Positions 44,739-56,078 of a DNA stretch of 64,000 nucleotides are shown here, piece by piece (position 1 is the stretch's first letter; every line of letters begins with the position of its first letter). The position numbers were made by a program, and so were the translations under genes. Where the stretch lies: contig CM075103.1 in the NCBI GenBank assembly GCA_037576195.1, forward strand, positions 21,204,001 through 21,268,000, given 5' to 3'. The stretch comes from Phytoseiulus persimilis (Eukaryota; Arthropoda; Arachnida; Mesostigmata; Phytoseiidae). The notes under the pieces are model-generated. The model saw nothing but the letters and a program-made list of their open reading frames with translations, did no database searches and was not told the DNA's origin.

Positions 44739-45365
44739 ATGCAGTCAGAGAAAAAAAGAGTCCCAAAGCTAGTATCTGTCGGACAGGTGGCGAAAACAGC
44801 GAAAATCCGTGAAATTGTAGAAGCGAGAACTTCAGACTCCTCTCTGACGTGGATATTGACACCGGAGCCGGAAACCAGCGGAGCTTGCACTACCAAGAGT
44901 GTGTTCCCATCAACCCATGAGTCTCATTTTGCAGCTCGATCTCGAGAATTGCTGGACCCTCGCAACCTAATGGGCAAGAAAAGATCCGTCAAGGATGCCC
45001 CTGAGCGACCGCTCAAGAAAGCCGCTCCTGACATCTTTCTGGAACGTGCGCAAGAGTCGGTCCCGCCCGTTCTAGCCGAGAAAAAGCGATCGAACTCTCC
45101 ATTACCTTTGCCGATAAGGATATCTATCGTAACGGGCCTCTCCATCATCATCGTTGTCCTTTTTGTCACCTCACCTCATACAGTATCTCGGAATTCTACG
45201 ACGAATGGGACACCCCTGCGTCTTGAATCAACCTCGGGAGAGCTGAGCAATACGGAGAGCACAATTCAGATAAAACCTCACCCCACAGTGGGCTCGACTG
45301 GATCAAAATCGACGAGAGCCACCACCAACAAGCGACAGAGCTCACCTCGGTTCCCCAGAGTGTGA
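44739..45365 (+). CDS. Possible single-pass membrane protein, unrecognised
   Basis: 208 codons from ATG, with one clear hydrophobic segment at about residues 127-147 (ISIVTGLSIIIVVLFVTS). Ahead of it is a charged, Lys/Arg/Glu-rich part (KKRSVKDAPERPLKKAAPDI); behind it is a Ser/Thr/Pro-rich tail. By the positive-inside rule this would be a type II orientation with the tail outside the cytosol. No family motif is seen. It lies in a repeat-poor stretch between two 45-bp arrays, has no obvious upstream exon, and could be a host gene, an exon or chance. Confidence 0.35.
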   Translation: MQSEKKRVPKLVSVGQVAKTAKIREIVEARTSDSSLTWILTPEPETSGACTTKSVFPSTHESHFAARSRELLDPRNLMGKKRSVKDAPERPLKKAAPDIFLERAQESVPPVLAEKKRSNSPLPLPIRISIVTGLSIIIVVLFVTSPHTVSRNSTTNGTPLRLESTSGELSNTESTIQIKPHPTVGSTGSKSTRATTNKRQSSPRFPRV

Positions 45366-46175
45366 ACAGGTCAGCCGATTTTCAAAAGCCGAACCGGCCA
45401 TCTACGCAAGACTTTGTCTACGTCTGAACAATGAAAGTGTCTTACTTGAGCATGCTTGTAACAAGTGATCTCCATCCCGACCCTGTGTTCTTCCCTGTGC
45501 GAATTCCATCGTTCCACCATAGGAACTGGAGGGGCAAAGTTCTCTACGAGATTCCTCTCGCGTGTTTCCCATCTGTGGGAACCCGAAAGCTTTCCGCCGA
45601 ACTATTCCGGTTCGGGAGAAGTCCTGTGAATCTGTCGGAACTGTCGGCTGCAGTTGTCATTCGGCATCTGATCTAATTGCTCCATCGAACTTCATTCATC
45701 CATGCCCAGCTCGTTGTGAATCGAACCGAACAACCGGAGATTTGCCGGCTTCCCCGTCTCGTCCGGAGTACTGAAATATCCTGAATAATTTGTTGAAACA
45801 CGAGAATGCTAATCCAGGAGTTTGAAACCAAACGGTTAAAATTAAATTTATTAGTATGTCGAAAAAACGAGTTTTTGAGGCTGATATGAAATGAGGATAC
45901 CAATGGAACCCCAGGAGATTCCCCATCAAGTAACGCCAAATTGTCTAGCTAACGAGATTTCGTGGAAGAGAACATCGTCCCACGCACGTTGAAGTTTATT
46001 GTGAGCAGCTTTCTCAATGTCCGAATCATAGGAAGCAAGTTTCGACTCCCGATGGAGGGCTTCAATCGGCCGCCATCAACGTGGCGCTTCAATGAATGAC
46101 GTCGCGCGGAGGCTTGGTCGCTCGAGATGTGTCGTCCGCAATTGTCTCAAAGATCCCAAGGATCATGGGCTACCA
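45366..46175. other. No recognisable gene
   Basis: Short frames only. Just before the 45-bp array, 46098-46160 contains CGCGGAGGCTTGGTCGCTCG on the plus strand, which might be a decayed helix-turn-helix of a Tc1-like element. Too weak to call. Confidence 0.35.
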
Positions 46176-46590
46176 AGGTCTGGAGGGGTGATCCCGAGAC
46201 CAATCTGACCATACTTCTCGAAACCTAGAGAGGTTATTCCGAGACCAGTTTGACAATACTTTTCAAAAGCTGGACGGTTGATTCCGGAAGCAGTCTGAGC
46301 ACACTTTCCCAAGTCTAAGGGGGTGATTCCGAGACCAATCTGACCATACTTCTCGAAAGCTGGAGGGGTGATTCCGGGACCAATCAGGCCATACTCTTCT
46401 GTGTCTGGAGGGGTGATTCCGGGACCAAACTGATCATTACTTTCCAACTCTGGAGGGGTGATTCCGGGACCAATCTGAGCATTACTTTCCAACTCTGGAG
46501 GCGTGATTCCGGGACCAATCTGAGCATTACTTTCCAACTCTGGAGGGATGATTCCAGGACCAATGTGACGATTACTTCCCAACTCTTTTT
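46176..46590 (-). repeat. 45-bp tandem repeat, about nine units
   Basis: The longest clean array of the family. The minus strand is open across all units and encodes variants of QIGPGITPPELESNA. Units toward 46590 are the most alike; those toward 46176 match the array at 42785. A T-run at 46584-46593 bounds it. Confidence 0.92.
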
Positions 46591-46769
46591 TTTTCAACGT
46601 GGAGTTCGAGGAAAACCCTTCGGACACAAGGGATGGGATGATTCCTTTGCCCTGGCTGTGTGGTGGATCCACTAAAACCTCATATCTCCGCTGTGAGGGA
46701 CCCAGAGTCTATTACTTCCGAATCTCTTACAGTCGCACCTTACTCGTTGTCTATGTTCCCTGAGACACT

Positions 46770-46950
46770 ATCCTCTTCGACATGACTCTTCCGATGAAAC
46801 TGGAGATTCTTCTCCATTCTTCTTCGCCGCTCATCATTTTCTCGATGAGTTCGGGTGTTTGACTTGCATCAATGAGGTCTCTCTCTCGCGAAGGCATCGC
46901 AGTGCAGCAGGGTGTGATCAACGGTGTCTTCTTCGCCGGATCGGTCTTGG
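46770..46950 (-). pseudogene. 3' end of an R1-like LINE ORF2
   Basis: The minus strand reads VDHTLLHCDAFARERDLIDA, then PELIEKMMSGEEEWRRISSF and IGRVMSKR. This matches the end of a C-terminal CCHC (H-x4-C) and the ENW..I..F..RVM tail of R1-type ORF2 proteins. It is bracketed by two arrays of the 45-bp repeat. Confidence 0.6.
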
Positions 46951-46976
46951 AATGTGGTCTTGGTGGATTGGTCCCA

Positions 46977-47072
46977 CTTCCCAACTCTAGAGGGGTGATT
47001 CCGAGACCAATCTGACCATACTTCTCCGAATCTGGAGGGGTGATCACGAGACCAATTTAACCATACTTTTCA
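46977..47072 (-). repeat. 45-bp tandem repeat, two units
   Basis: Two units (CTAGAGGGGTGATTCCGAGA and CTGGAGGGGTGATCACGAGA starts) in the same orientation as 46176-46590, separated from it by a LINE fragment. Confidence 0.85.
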
Positions 47073-47211
47073 AAACCATGATGCTGACCCAGTGAAGAAG
47101 GTGAAAAGTGCTTCGATGCCACGAAACGCCGTCCAACCGCGCACAGCGCGGCCGGCTGGTACTGCACTAACGATGATTTTGCCCTCATGGTCCCATGGAA
47201 ACTTTGGTGAC

Positions 47212-47760
47212 TCAGGAATGATAGCTCGTAGCTCGACCAGCCCCTGAATATTTTCGTCTCAGGATCGCGTGGACTAGCTTCTTCGCTACTCGTCGGGTAT
47301 GCTCATAATTGACCGTGCTCGCGGAGCCGTCGTGCTTTCGGAGAATGAGTTGTCCGGTGGCGCGCTGGTCTCTTTCCGGCGAAATCCCATGAGCTCGGAA
47401 GAGCGTCTCCCAAGTTTGGGGGCTTCTTGATATCAAAACCTTTCCCCCTACCATCATTTCCACAAGTTCGCAGGTATATCGAATGCCCCGAGCACGCGGA
47501 AACTTTCTGAAGTACCCAGAATTCAGAGACGTCAAGCTCGGATCGCAGAGATGTTGTTTTGAGTGTTTAAAGAGGGACACTTGGTGACCGAACGTAAGGA
47601 GTCGAGGATGGGGAAGCCCAACCTGCACAGGTAATCTCGGATACGAAACTGGAATCGCCGCGCTGGGAGATCTTCGGAAGATCTCTTGAGCAATTGTGGG
47701 CCCCGGACATCGAGGCCCCAGAAACTGAAATCTGTGAGTGACTTGCCAACTCATCGTCAT
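47212..47760 (-). CDS. Unrecognised open frame
   Basis: 182 codons from ATG at 47760. The second half is basic (PERDQRATGQLILRKHDGSA, RRVAKKLVHAILRRKYSG). No known domain. It may be a host exon; there is no supporting homology, and no splice sites or polyadenylation signal were identified. Confidence 0.25.
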   Translation of the reverse strand: MTMSWQVTHRFQFLGPRCPGPTIAQEIFRRSPSAAIPVSYPRLPVQVGLPHPRLLTFGHQVSLFKHSKQHLCDPSLTSLNSGYFRKFPRARGIRYTCELVEMMVGGKVLISRSPQTWETLFRAHGISPERDQRATGQLILRKHDGSASTVNYEHTRRVAKKLVHAILRRKYSGAGRATSYHS

Positions 47761-48708
47761 ATGTCATCGTTCTGATACATGAATTTGTTGTAGTCATTCA
47801 TACCCGGAGTGCAGAGCTTTCCGGCTTTGATTGATGAGTGCAGTCTCCTGAAGAGTTCGAGGAACTTCCGTCGGCTTGTCGGAATGATCAGTGTTCTGCT
47901 TCATAACACCGATCAAGGTCGAATTCATGGATTAACCCCCTTCAAACACCATGAAGTCGGGGGAGGAGGTAGGGATGCTAGATGTAGCCGATGTCGCGAT
48001 ACTCGCAATCGGGATAGAACTGTACGTCGGATGGTTTGATCTGATCCGCGAAACGGCCGCTCGTTCTCCCCATTGACGAGGCGTCGTTCGAATCCACAGC
48101 GAAATCGAACATAGTAGTGGTCTTTCGTGTTCCACGGGAAGAGAATCTTTCAAGAACCGCTATATGATTTTTGGCATGGGATGCGTGAAGACTCCGCAAT
48201 GTCTCGTATGGACGGCATCTTGTAGGGATGCAGCGAAAAACAAGGCGCCTCGCTCCTCATAGTCACGTCCAGATTCAAGCGGCTTGGGTCGTAGACACAT
48301 GAACGGTAGGCAGGGATTTGGCGGAGGTCAATTCAAGGTTGGCCGTAAACTATGGTCCACGGGACTGTGGCGGCTGCCGGCCTAAACGGCGCTCGCAGTT
48401 TGACGACTCCGAACATCTCTACCCTGTGATGATTTCCGACGGTAAATCCAAGTGTTGCCAGAAACTGCCTGGATACGTGTGGGCTTTGTTTTAGCTCTCG
48501 AAAACCGTGACCTGCTCTAGGAAACTTTGTACAGATGAATTCTCGTCCGCAAGCCCGCTCGTCCCGCGAAGATGAGAGCTGCCGCCTAGCAATGCTGACC
48601 ATAACGGGTGAGTTGAATATCCAAGTTTCAAATGAGTCAATGGGCCTTCCAAAGACTGTCGGCGAAGTGCTGAAAACATGCCCACCGGAGAGCAGAGGGA
48701 CTGCGGAC
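47761..48708. other. No recognisable gene
   Basis: Short frames only, nothing matched. Confidence 0.4.
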
Positions 48709-49169
48709 TAGACATCATTTTCCGGAGTCCGGAATCCGCCGCGGACCGACCGGTCCGGAATTGGAATTTTCGGACCGGCCAGTCCGATAAATCATTCTCC
48801 GGACTAGGCAGTCCGATAAATCATTTCTTAGACTAGCCAGTCCGATAGATCATTTTTCCTTGTCCGATGGTGCGGAGAGTGATTCTCCATTAGGTCAGAA
48901 GTTATTGAATCTCCTCCCTTACACCGCTCAGAGTTGTGGGTACAACCGAAATACGACGGGGGGTCGCTAGAAAGTGGTTGAATGTCTCAGTTGAGGGTAT
49001 CCCGATCAGCGGAATCAGGGCTAAATCGGTGTGAAATCCCTCAGCAGGGTCTCTCCCAATGGAAAATCACTCTCCGGACCATCGGACCAGGAAAAATGAT
49101 TTATCGGACTGGCTAGTCTGGAAGATGATTCATCGGACTGCCAAGTCCGGAAAATGATTTATCGGACTG
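48709..49169. mobile_element. Hairpin-rich MITE, copy 1, right end truncated
   Basis: It begins TAGACATCATTTTCCGGAGT. Each arm is made of units such as CGGACTGGCCAGTCCG, followed by ATAAATCATTTTC; every unit is itself a small palindrome. The unique middle of about 200 bp (TACAACCGAAATACGACGGG) is in the opposite orientation to copy 2 (56737-57271). The right arm lacks the outermost GGACCGGTCGGTCCG part. Confidence 0.8.
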
Positions 49170-49852
49170 TCCCTGATAAATAGACGCCCTCTAGAAGCTC
49201 GAGTTGATTTGTTTGGATGTAGTCTCTGCGCTGCATGTGACTCAGCGTCCTCCGTTTAAGATGGGAAGATGAGCTACCAGAGAGCGCAGGGAACGGAGAG
49301 ATTCCTGAAAATGTTAGCTTCACCCCGGGAAGAGCTTCCGTGACGGAAACTCGGGAGACAGCAAAGTCGTGGGTCAATAAAGATGATCACCCAGAGATCA
49401 GCATAATTTCCTCAACTTCCATAAAATTATATGAGTGACGAACACAGTCTGGAGCACCCTGTGTAAAGTGAGAATGGTGAATGACGTATCGGTGATCAGA
49501 AAGAAGAGTGTCCAATTTTCATCGCCGCGGAGCAGCTCGCTGACATTTTATTCGATGATTCGCACGGGCCGCCTCCCAAGTCTTCAACTTCGAGAAGACT
49601 GGAAGATTTCTCCCGGTCAAGTCTCGCAGCCATGGGTGCTCCATGAATCCCCGAGGATGGAATGCAAGCGCTAGGATCAAGGAAGAACAAGAATTTCTCA
49701 AGTGTTGGGAGATGAAGTATTATATTCGGAGAGACGTAAAGCACGCACCCAATCACCTTCGATCCAAGTTCGAAGACTTCATCTCGAATTCGATGGGGGC
49801 CCGGGCCTGTGCGGACAGCTAGATTGTGTGTGATTTGAATGCTTTCTCTCAA
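49170..49852. other. No recognisable gene
   Basis: Short frames only; nothing matched a known family. Confidence 0.4.
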
Positions 49853-51213
49853 AGGGTCTCGGCAGTTCCTCGGCACTTTTGGCCTTGGGTCGGGCATTCG
49901 AATGAGATATATTGTGGCGTATACCCCGTCCCAAGAGAGCACTTTCTGTCCAGTCGGCGGGCTCCTCGCTGCCTCGTTTTTTTTTACAGCATGAAACATC
50001 TTCTGGACCGATGAAAACCGAGCGAGATATGGAAACTTAAAATGCTCATATCTCCGTTATCTGAAGGAGTTCAGAGCTCGTAAAGTGGGTTCTGGAAAAC
50101 TCGTGAATGCAGGTTTGCGATTCAGAGTTTTTCCACGATCAATTTGAATACCTTCAAAATGACCATCTTCAAAGTGAATGTTTCTAACCCACTTCCTGGA
50201 GGTTGACCACTTTCTAGTTTGTCTCATATTATGCCCTCCTTCAGTGCGAGCACAATGCGATAAATAGATCGGAAAAATATTTGGGGGTCAAGGTTAAAAA
50301 ACTGTCGTTGGTCACCCTGAATTCATCGAATTTCATGCTTAAACTCCAGAATATTTGATGGTGGGAGGCCCCGAGCCAGAGAAAATCATATTCTGAGCCA
50401 TGGAACACACGGAATCAGCCGCCCAGACACCCAAAAGTTTGGTCAGATCATTCCCGGAATCAACCGCCCAGACCTCACAAGAGTATGGTCAGACTGGCCC
50501 CGGAATCACCCCTCCAGCTTTTAAAAAGTATGGTCAGATTGTTTTTGGAACCACCCCTCTAAGAACATGATTCTTTCTTGCTTTGGGCCTGACACGGTCA
50601 GAATATTTTGGAGTTTGTACGCGATCGACCAGTCTGACCATACTTTCTAGGAGTCTGGAGGGGTGGTTCCGCGACATATCTGACCATACTTCTCCAAATC
50701 TGGAGGGGTGATTCCGGGCCCAATCTGACCATACTTTCTAAAAGCTGGAGGGGTTATTCCGGGGCCGATCTGACCATTACTTTCCAAGTCTAGAGGGGTG
50801 GTTCCGGGACCAATCTGACCATACTTTTCAAGAGCCGGGGGGTGATTCCGGGGACAGTCTGACCATACTTTTGGGGGTCTGGGCGGGTAATTCCGGGACC
50901 GATCTGACGAAACTTTTGGGTGTCTGGGCGGCTGATCCCGTGTGTTTCACGTCTCAGAATATGATTTTTCCTGGCTCGGGGCCTTCCACCATCGAATATT
51001 CTGGAGTTTAAGCATGAAATTCGATGAATTCAGGGTGACCAACGACAGCTTCTGAGTTTTCCAACCTTGACACCCCCAAATATTTTCTTTCTCAAGGCAG
51101 CTGGGAGCTTGTCGACTGGACATAAAGTTCTCTCGTGGGATGGGGTATCCACGACAAAATATCTCATTCGAATCCCCGACCCAAGGCCAAAAGTGCCGAG
51201 ACCCTTTTCCGTG
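49853..51213. mobile_element. Large foldback element with 45-bp repeats in its arms
   Basis: Outer arms 49853-49977 and 51097-51213 are inverted (CGGCACTTTTGGCCTTGGGT against its complement). Inner arms 50272-50440 and 50940-51090 are inverted (AATATTTGGGGGTCAAGGTT, then CAGAATATTTGATGGTGGGA). Inside both inner arms lie 45-bp repeats, plus orientation at 50440-50570 and minus orientation at 50630-50940, so the whole can fold into one long hairpin. The left arm has an extra segment (49978-50271) absent on the right but present in the decayed copy at 24353-25985. No coding capacity was recognised. Confidence 0.82.
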
Positions 51214-54200
51214 AGCCTCGAAGGGAGGTTCCTACTCAAGTGACAATGTAGGCGTTGGGACTCGGTCCTCCGGACGAGGAGGCGTCAGCACCAACTGATG
51301 ACCGAGTCACCTCCAAACCTAGTCAGCATTGGACACGGGGATTCAGTCGAGGTCCGTTTCCCGTCGAAATCTTCCGTGCACTATGGAAATTGCGTCGTTC
51401 TTCCGTCTCGTATCTTCATGGGATACCAGCCGAATCACCTGGCCGCTGGTCATACCAGGATCTTGTTGCAACGAGCCATCTCGACGATTTTGTGACTCGA
51501 CTGAAAGGATCGACTTCCGAACTCGGATGGACTTGATACTCCCACTGTTCTTCGAAGCAGGCTGGAATCGATCCAATGATCACGATGAAGGCCTAAGGCC
51601 TCGATGATGAACTTTGGATCCGCCTCGGATCTCGACTTTCGCTGGGAATTTTTTCCTGGAGTCCCCCGTAGTTGCCTCCCCGGTCGAATGTTTATGAATG
51701 GGAAGCATTAGCTTGAACGCGCTCTCAGAATCAAACTTGATCATAAAAAAGTGCCCTGGCAGAAAGAACCCGCCATTGACATCCTGGTTCGTTACGACTT
51801 CTCCAAGGTCCTCCCTTCCAGATTCCAGGTCCGCATCGGAAAGCGACCGGCGCCTCGAGAATCCGAGTGTCAATTCCATCATAAAGAGAAATAATATATC
51901 GGTTCCCATGCGAATAATGCGAGAAAAAACCGTGGTCCCATGAATGAATTTACTCAGACCGAAAGACTCGACTCCTTACGCGGATCTCCTCTGAAATACG
52001 AGTTTATTCTGAAATCATGAAGAAATTCCGCTCGATGAGATCGGATCTGGATGGAAGGAGGATAGATTGAACTGATCCAATGCGAGGCTAAGAATGTCAG
52101 CGGAAATTCGCGGAAACTACTCCCATTTCAGCTGTAGGGGTAACGCAAGCCGCCATATATCTCATGCCTGGTCTTGGAAGGCTCGGTGACCTCTCTCGAG
52201 GCCGAGAAATCTCAACGAAAATAGCGGAGGCTGAAATGGGCGGAGTAAGTGCCGGCTCCGATATTGCAGAGAAGATTCAGATCTGCGGTTCCTCCAGGAG
52301 GTCGATCCTGACAGAACTCGTGCGGCGCACTTCAAGTAACTCCCATATGGTCTCTGAGATCGTATCAAGGATCGCAAATCGCAATCGATCGAAACGGACG
52401 AAAATGGCAAGACTCAGATGCCCATCGGAAAGCCTCGTCTTCGTTCCTAGAGTCGGATTATTCCTGTGACCGACTCATTTCATGATGATTCCTCTGTTCC
52501 CTCGGGTCGCGATTGACTTCCCGTTGAGAAGACTAAAGATTCGGCTCGTCATCCTCGTCGCCTCTGCCTGCCATTCGGTTGATTGGTCAGTGAGTTTGTT
52601 AGTGCTGAATTCACTGAGGGAATCAGGTATCACATTCCAGGGAGAAGAGCTCCCGGATTTACTCATTGGAGCGACAGGCACGGAAATTCCGCCGGAGTTC
52701 ACTGGACGCAGAGAACACGCGAAGCAGACAGAGCGAGACTCCGGAGATTCTGACCACAGAGCGTAGAGATCGAACAACGGAGTTGACGAGGAGTGACGCT
52801 ATCCATGCACGGAAAGGTATCGGCTTTCACGACCGTAGCACGGGCGAGAGTCAGTCAAGTTCGATAAATCGGACCCTCCTGAGAATGCAGGCGTAGGCTG
52901 CTCATGATTCGTCCCCGGACCCGATCTTCCGTGATGCAGAGAATAGGGAAAACACCCCGTGATGTTTGATGTTCGGCAAACTTCAACGCTTCTTTCGTAT
53001 TGCCTGTATTCTCCGAAAAAATTTTGAGTTGGAGTCGCGGGCTGATCCTCTCTCATCTTCAAACATGCCTGAGCGTTTGCTCATCGCAGCGGCAGAACAC
53101 TTGCTTCTGGAGGCGTTCGAAGCTGGTCAGGACTGGATGGCAAGTCAGCTCTTGATTGAGTCAGCTTGGCCGCTTGGGGAGCCGCTGGCCGATCCGGAGC
53201 GGAGTTTTCGATCACCCTGCAAGACGGCAACAAACTTGAGGTTTCCGGAAAACGGCAGCTTGGCATTTCCCCGAAAGATCAAGCGAACGAGACGGGAGTT
53301 CTGACCTTTCGAGGCAAAAGCGAACGAGACTGGACGAGAGCTTCGTGATACGTGTAATAAATTCCGTTAGCCCCGTTCGAAGACGCTTCGACACCGCGCA
53401 GGTCAACTTAAAGCCGGCTCGAGTTCATGAAAATACCGTTACCTCAAACCAACAAGAATTTTCGTGATGCTTGCATTCCCAAGGGTCAACGCAAAAATTG
53501 CAGTCTCGTGCTCTGACGAGGCTCTCATCCCGTCCCGCACAATTGTTGTCGTTCCCTCTCATGGTCAAGCTTTCTCTGAAATCCCTTCGAACCCCGGGGA
53601 TAGAACCCCTCAGTTCGAGTCTAAAGGAGCATCCCGTTCCTCATGCCCAAGCCATATCTCCTTGGGCTTCTTCTGATTGATCGCGCAATCGATCGGTGAG
53701 TTTGATGACCCAGAGCCATGGCGGGGAAAAAACTTGCATCAAAAATGATAGAAGAAAATGAAAACGATCCTCAGCTGGCCCTTCCGCGCGGGTCGAGTTT
53801 CTCCCAATACTTGTGGACGGAAATCTGGTCACCGATTGCAGGTTCCTTGTGATCCATGAGAGACTTGCGGAGATCGAAAACGAACGCCCCGTCGTTGGCG
53901 GAACGATTCCGAGCTCCCGCCACAAATGCTGAGAATCTGCTGCGAATATGATGTGCTCGCGATCTATGGTTCTTTGTCTATTCTGGAGAGTCTAGTGGTC
54001 ATTTGGTTTCGGTCTCGCTGCTCATCCCCACCTGAAGACCTGCAGACGGGGACTCGCTATCCGGCGTCAGCCTAGCCGATCGTATTTCAGCTTCTGCAAC
54101 GATCGCCGAAATCCTGTGTGCTCAAGAAATAGATGACGAGACAACTGATCTGACCGAGAGCCGAATTGCAGGTCGGAAACACCTCGTACCGATCGAACAA

Positions 54201-54272
54201 TTGTACATGCAGCGAGTGTAGCCTGATCACGACGGAGATGGGCGAATTTCCCAGGTGAAAGAACTTAGTACC
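51214..54272. other. No confident gene
   Basis: Many short frames on both strands. The one at 51580-51909 is listed separately. Others (52164-52469, 53166-53348, 53724-53853) match nothing known. Confidence 0.35.
51580..51909 (-). CDS. Unrecognised short open frame
   Basis: 109 codons from ATG at 51909, including GFFLPGHFFMIKFDSESAFK. It has a plausible globular composition but no known motif. It could be an exon of a host gene; neighbouring exons are not identified. Confidence 0.25.
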   Translation of the reverse strand: MGTDILFLFMMELTLGFSRRRSLSDADLESGREDLGEVVTNQDVNGGFFLPGHFFMIKFDSESAFKLMLPIHKHSTGEATTGDSRKKFPAKVEIRGGSKVHHRGLRPSS

Positions 54273-54280
54273 ATCTAGAT

Positions 54281-54494
54281 CAGTGGTTCTCAAACTCCAC
54301 TGACCCATCGACCCCCTAGGCGACTTCGTTGAAGTATATGGACGGCCGTCCCCCAGGGGGTCGACCGTCGACCCTTGATCCACCTACGTGGACGCCAAGA
54401 AGTAAGGTCAAATCCACCCCGGCATCACCTCTGTAAACCGGAGATTGGACATCGACCCCCCAGGGGTCGATATCGGCCACTTTGAGAACCACTG
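54281..54494. mobile_element. Short hAT MITE, 214 bp, carrying a 45-bp-family unit
   Basis: The ends CAGTGGTTCTCAAACT and the complement of CAGTGGTTCTCAAAGT are inverted. The flanks ATCTAGAT and ATCTGGAA match in 6 of 8 positions and may be a decayed 8-bp duplication. Internal pairs of GACCCCC(CA)GGGGTCGA form hairpins. At about 54389-54432 it contains a diverged unit of the 45-bp family (GGTCAAATCCACCCCGGCAT). Confidence 0.75.
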
Positions 54495-54502
54495 ATCTGG
54501 AA

Positions 54503-55206
54503 CGACCCTCCGATGAAGACGCCCTCGGTCAAAAACCCATCAGTTGACTCTTCTCAGTTGGCTCATCAACCAGAGGGTCAGAGCCTAGAGACGGCTGGCG
54601 TAGGGGAGAGACCTGTTTGAGGTTAGTGCAGGGCTCGGGTGAGCCAGCGAATCGATTCGAGTTGTCCTATATGAGTCCTTGTGGGGTCATAAGCTCCCGT
54701 GGAATATGCTCTCACCTGGTTTTCGCCCGCTTATTCCGCTGTTCCCAGGTCTGGGCGAGAAAGCCGTCTCAATGGCGGTCGATCCAAACGCCCCTCTGGC
54801 GGCTTGGCGCTGCCGGAACCCCATTTCCGAATCAGATTTTTCGGACTCCTGTCGATGAGTGGTCAGGCGACGACTCATTCCGCTGTGAGTCGTGCCGGCG
54901 TCGAATCATCCGGTGACGAATTTCGGGCGACGAGTTGTACCGCATGGCGGTTCAAAATATCAAGCTCCGTTAACTCAACTGTTAGCCGAGGGAAGCTCCT
55001 CGCTCCCTGGAAGGCGCTTCCGGACAGGTCCAGAGGCATCACTCCGGAGTTCATTCTGACTCCTCATTGCTGTTCAGGAGTTCCCATCAGGGTGAGGGCT
55101 TGACGCGCAATAGCGGGTCGGAATGCTGAACTTCGGACCTTAGCGGCAAGAATGGGCAGAGCCTCGAAGCTCAGGCATCAGTCATCGCTCACCATTCTCC
55201 GAGCCA
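54503..55206. other. No recognisable gene
   Basis: An open frame of 134 codons at 54699-55103 has no known motif; nothing else was seen. Confidence 0.4.
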
Positions 55207-55999
55207 ATTGATCAGATCGCGCCCCCCCCCCCCCTTCCCGCGGGTAGGATAAAAAAAGGAAGAACATTTTCCAACGTGCGAAATTGGCCTGCCATTTATT
55301 TGATAGTTGATAACTATATCTGTGGTGAGCGATTCACCAAGCTTTCCCACAAGATAAAGATTCGAGACTATCGTACTTGGCTCGTAATGGAGATCGCCAA
55401 CTGCATCGGTGATCTCAGTGAGATACCTGTTGCTGGTTTTTGTCAGTCAGCAAATCTACTCTGGGCTGGAGCTTTGTCTCCGAGAGACGCAATGCAGCAT
55501 GAACGTCCAACCTGTTCCGTTGCTTGGTCTTGATAATCGACAACGTTGAGAAAGACCTTTCACATGAATGGGTCGAGGAGAATAAAACCTCCCTTATGAA
55601 GATGTCACCCCGCCTCCGCGCGTCCCCAGGATCACACGACCCTGGGTCTCTGAGAAGCCCGTGATCCTGAATCTCGGGACGGGATTTTTGGCTCCAGGTA
55701 TTCCGAACCCGGACATCAACAGTCAATACGGCGAATGTGAGGTTCCCGCTGGAGGCATAAGCTTTCAGGAAGGAGGATCTAGTTTGCCCCACAACTTCCC
55801 AAGGCGCAAAAAGCATTCCTAAAAGAAACCGTTGATTGAGTACACGAGGGAATCTCATTATAGTGGCCCTATCTGTCCCGAATACCGGTTCTCGCCATTC
55901 CTCGAAAAGACTCAACGATCCCGATACGCACTTTCGGGAAAACCAGGCGGTCCGCGCCCCTGCAAAAATGCTGCGCGCCCCACCGGTTGAGAACCGCTG
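55207..55999 (-). mobile_element. hAT remnant related to the 41.5-kb MITE, left end lost
   Basis: Sequence from GATCAGATCGCGCCCCCC onward parallels 41516-41800, and the right terminus is the complement of CAGCGGTTCTCAACCGGTG, ending at 55999. The left terminus is missing. Unlike the 41.5-kb copy it still encodes the end of a transposase. A C run lies at 55221-55234. Confidence 0.7.
55415..55600 (-). pseudogene. hAT transposase C-terminal dimerisation segment (ZBED5-like group)
   Basis: The minus strand reads STHSCERSFSTLSIIKTKQR, then NRLDVHAALRLSETKLQPRV and DKNQQQVSH. This resembles the end of the hAT dimerisation domain in the ZBED5/SCAND3-like group (FSTL..IKTK.RNRL....DLRL...). The remainder of the transposase is absent; upstream residues in the same frame are not recognisable. 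Confidence 0.65.
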
Positions 56000-56078
56000 G
56001 TTTAGAGGATTCGTGTTCGAGCTGTGCTTCGTCTCCTTCTCAGGACGGATTCACGCATTCGACGCTTGTCTCACGCAT

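Noticed and set aside
42785-46590. CRISPR array
   Set aside because: Units are contiguous tandem repeats without unique spacers, in a eukaryotic genome.
46163-46672. 169-codon repeat protein as a confirmed gene
   Set aside because: The frame comes from the 45-bp array; open frames are expected for a stop-free 45-mer. Kept as a repeat with a finding rather than a gene.
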